From Aquibium oceanicum (GTDB lineage: Bacteria; Pseudomonadota; Alphaproteobacteria; Rhizobiales; Rhizobiaceae): a stretch of 64,000 nucleotides of DNA. Of the stretch, positions 63,896 through 64,000 are shown piece by piece (the stretch's first letter is position 1; the number at the start of each line of letters is the position of its first letter). A program made the position numbers and the translations under genes. The stretch spans positions 5,059,501 to 5,123,500 of the forward strand of contig NZ_CP018171.1 in the NCBI RefSeq assembly GCF_001889605.1, given 5' to 3'. The notes under the pieces were generated by a model. That model did not search any database, had not been told where the DNA came from, and saw nothing but the letters and a program-made list of their open reading frames with translations.

Positions 63896-64000
63896 ATGCC
63901 AAGGACAGCAATCGTCACGGGTGGAACGCGCGGGATAGGGGCTGCCATATCGATCGCGCTCAAGGAGGCCGGCTACACCGTCGCCGCGAACTATGCCGGC
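63896..64000 (+). CDS. phaB: Acetoacetyl-CoA reductase, N-terminal part (3' end outside window)
   Basis: The first 35 residues of a short-chain dehydrogenase, with the NAD(P) motif TGGTRGIG near residues 8-15. Its position right behind phaA and the start fit the NADPH-dependent acetoacetyl-CoA reductase of PHB synthesis. GGGAGGAGAATTC precedes the ATG. The catalytic residues are beyond the window end, so the assignment rests on context. Confidence 0.85.
   Translation, partial: MPRTAIVTGGTRGIGAAISIALKEAGYTVAANYAG

Overview
The window is GC-rich DNA from an alphaproteobacterium, most likely a Rhizobiales (Phyllobacteriaceae/Mesorhizobium-like) chromosome. This is inferred from gene content and order: ruvC-ruvA-ruvB followed further on by tolQ-tolR-tolA-tolB-pal-cpoB-tilS-ftsH, an RcdA-like DUF1465 protein, and phaR beside phaA-phaB. 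It is not based on a database match.

Layout. (1) 1-11865 is an accessory catabolic cluster. It holds the end of one Baeyer-Villiger monooxygenase, a second complete one with an N-terminal extension, an HSL-type esterase, five short-chain dehydrogenases, a SnoaL-like protein and a complete TRAP transporter (dctP, dctQ, dctM). Together they suggest uptake of an organic acid-like substrate, alcohol to ketone oxidation, ketone to ester/lactone oxidation and ester hydrolysis; the substrate is unknown. (2) 11866-15734 has an MFS transporter flanked by two stretches without recognisable genes, an FKBP/SlyD-type isomerase and a CaCA antiporter. (3) 15735-27390 is envelope core: an L,D-transpeptidase, an extensin-like protein, ftsH, tilS, and the Tol-Pal system with ybgC. 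(4) 27420-30791 holds a GH5 glycosidase and a membrane pentapeptide-repeat protein. The latter is bracketed by inverted short repeats and contains a coding 30-bp minisatellite and a 21-bp perfect palindrome. (5) 30792-33730 is ruvB, ruvA and ruvC, with a VapBC toxin-antitoxin pair inserted between ruvC and ruvA; its operator palindrome abuts the vapB start codon. (6) 33742-46327 is mixed housekeeping: two TSUP permeases, RcdA-like protein, a COX1-like fragment protein, acyl-CoA synthetase, ThiE-like protein, SEL1 protein, VOC protein, efp, an inositol monophosphatase-like enzyme, bdhA and an MFS/ABM protein. (7) 46396-51269 is an RND efflux pump with a divergent TetR regulator and a clear operator. 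(8) 51383-60448 holds ispG, a lytic transglycosylase, a hybrid histidine kinase, a polyprenyl synthase, mtgA, rpmF, a small membrane protein and a gamma-glutamyltransferase. (9) 60597-61517 is a visibly A+T-richer methyltransferase-like gene that looks foreign. (10) 61703-64000 is the polyhydroxybutyrate locus: phaR, phaA and the start of phaB.

No tRNA, rRNA, CRISPR array, complete insertion sequence or prophage was recognised. The parts most worth a second look are the repeat-bracketed pentapeptide gene, the TA module inside the ruv cluster, the Baeyer-Villiger/TRAP cluster, and a possible small RNA near 35.4 kb.
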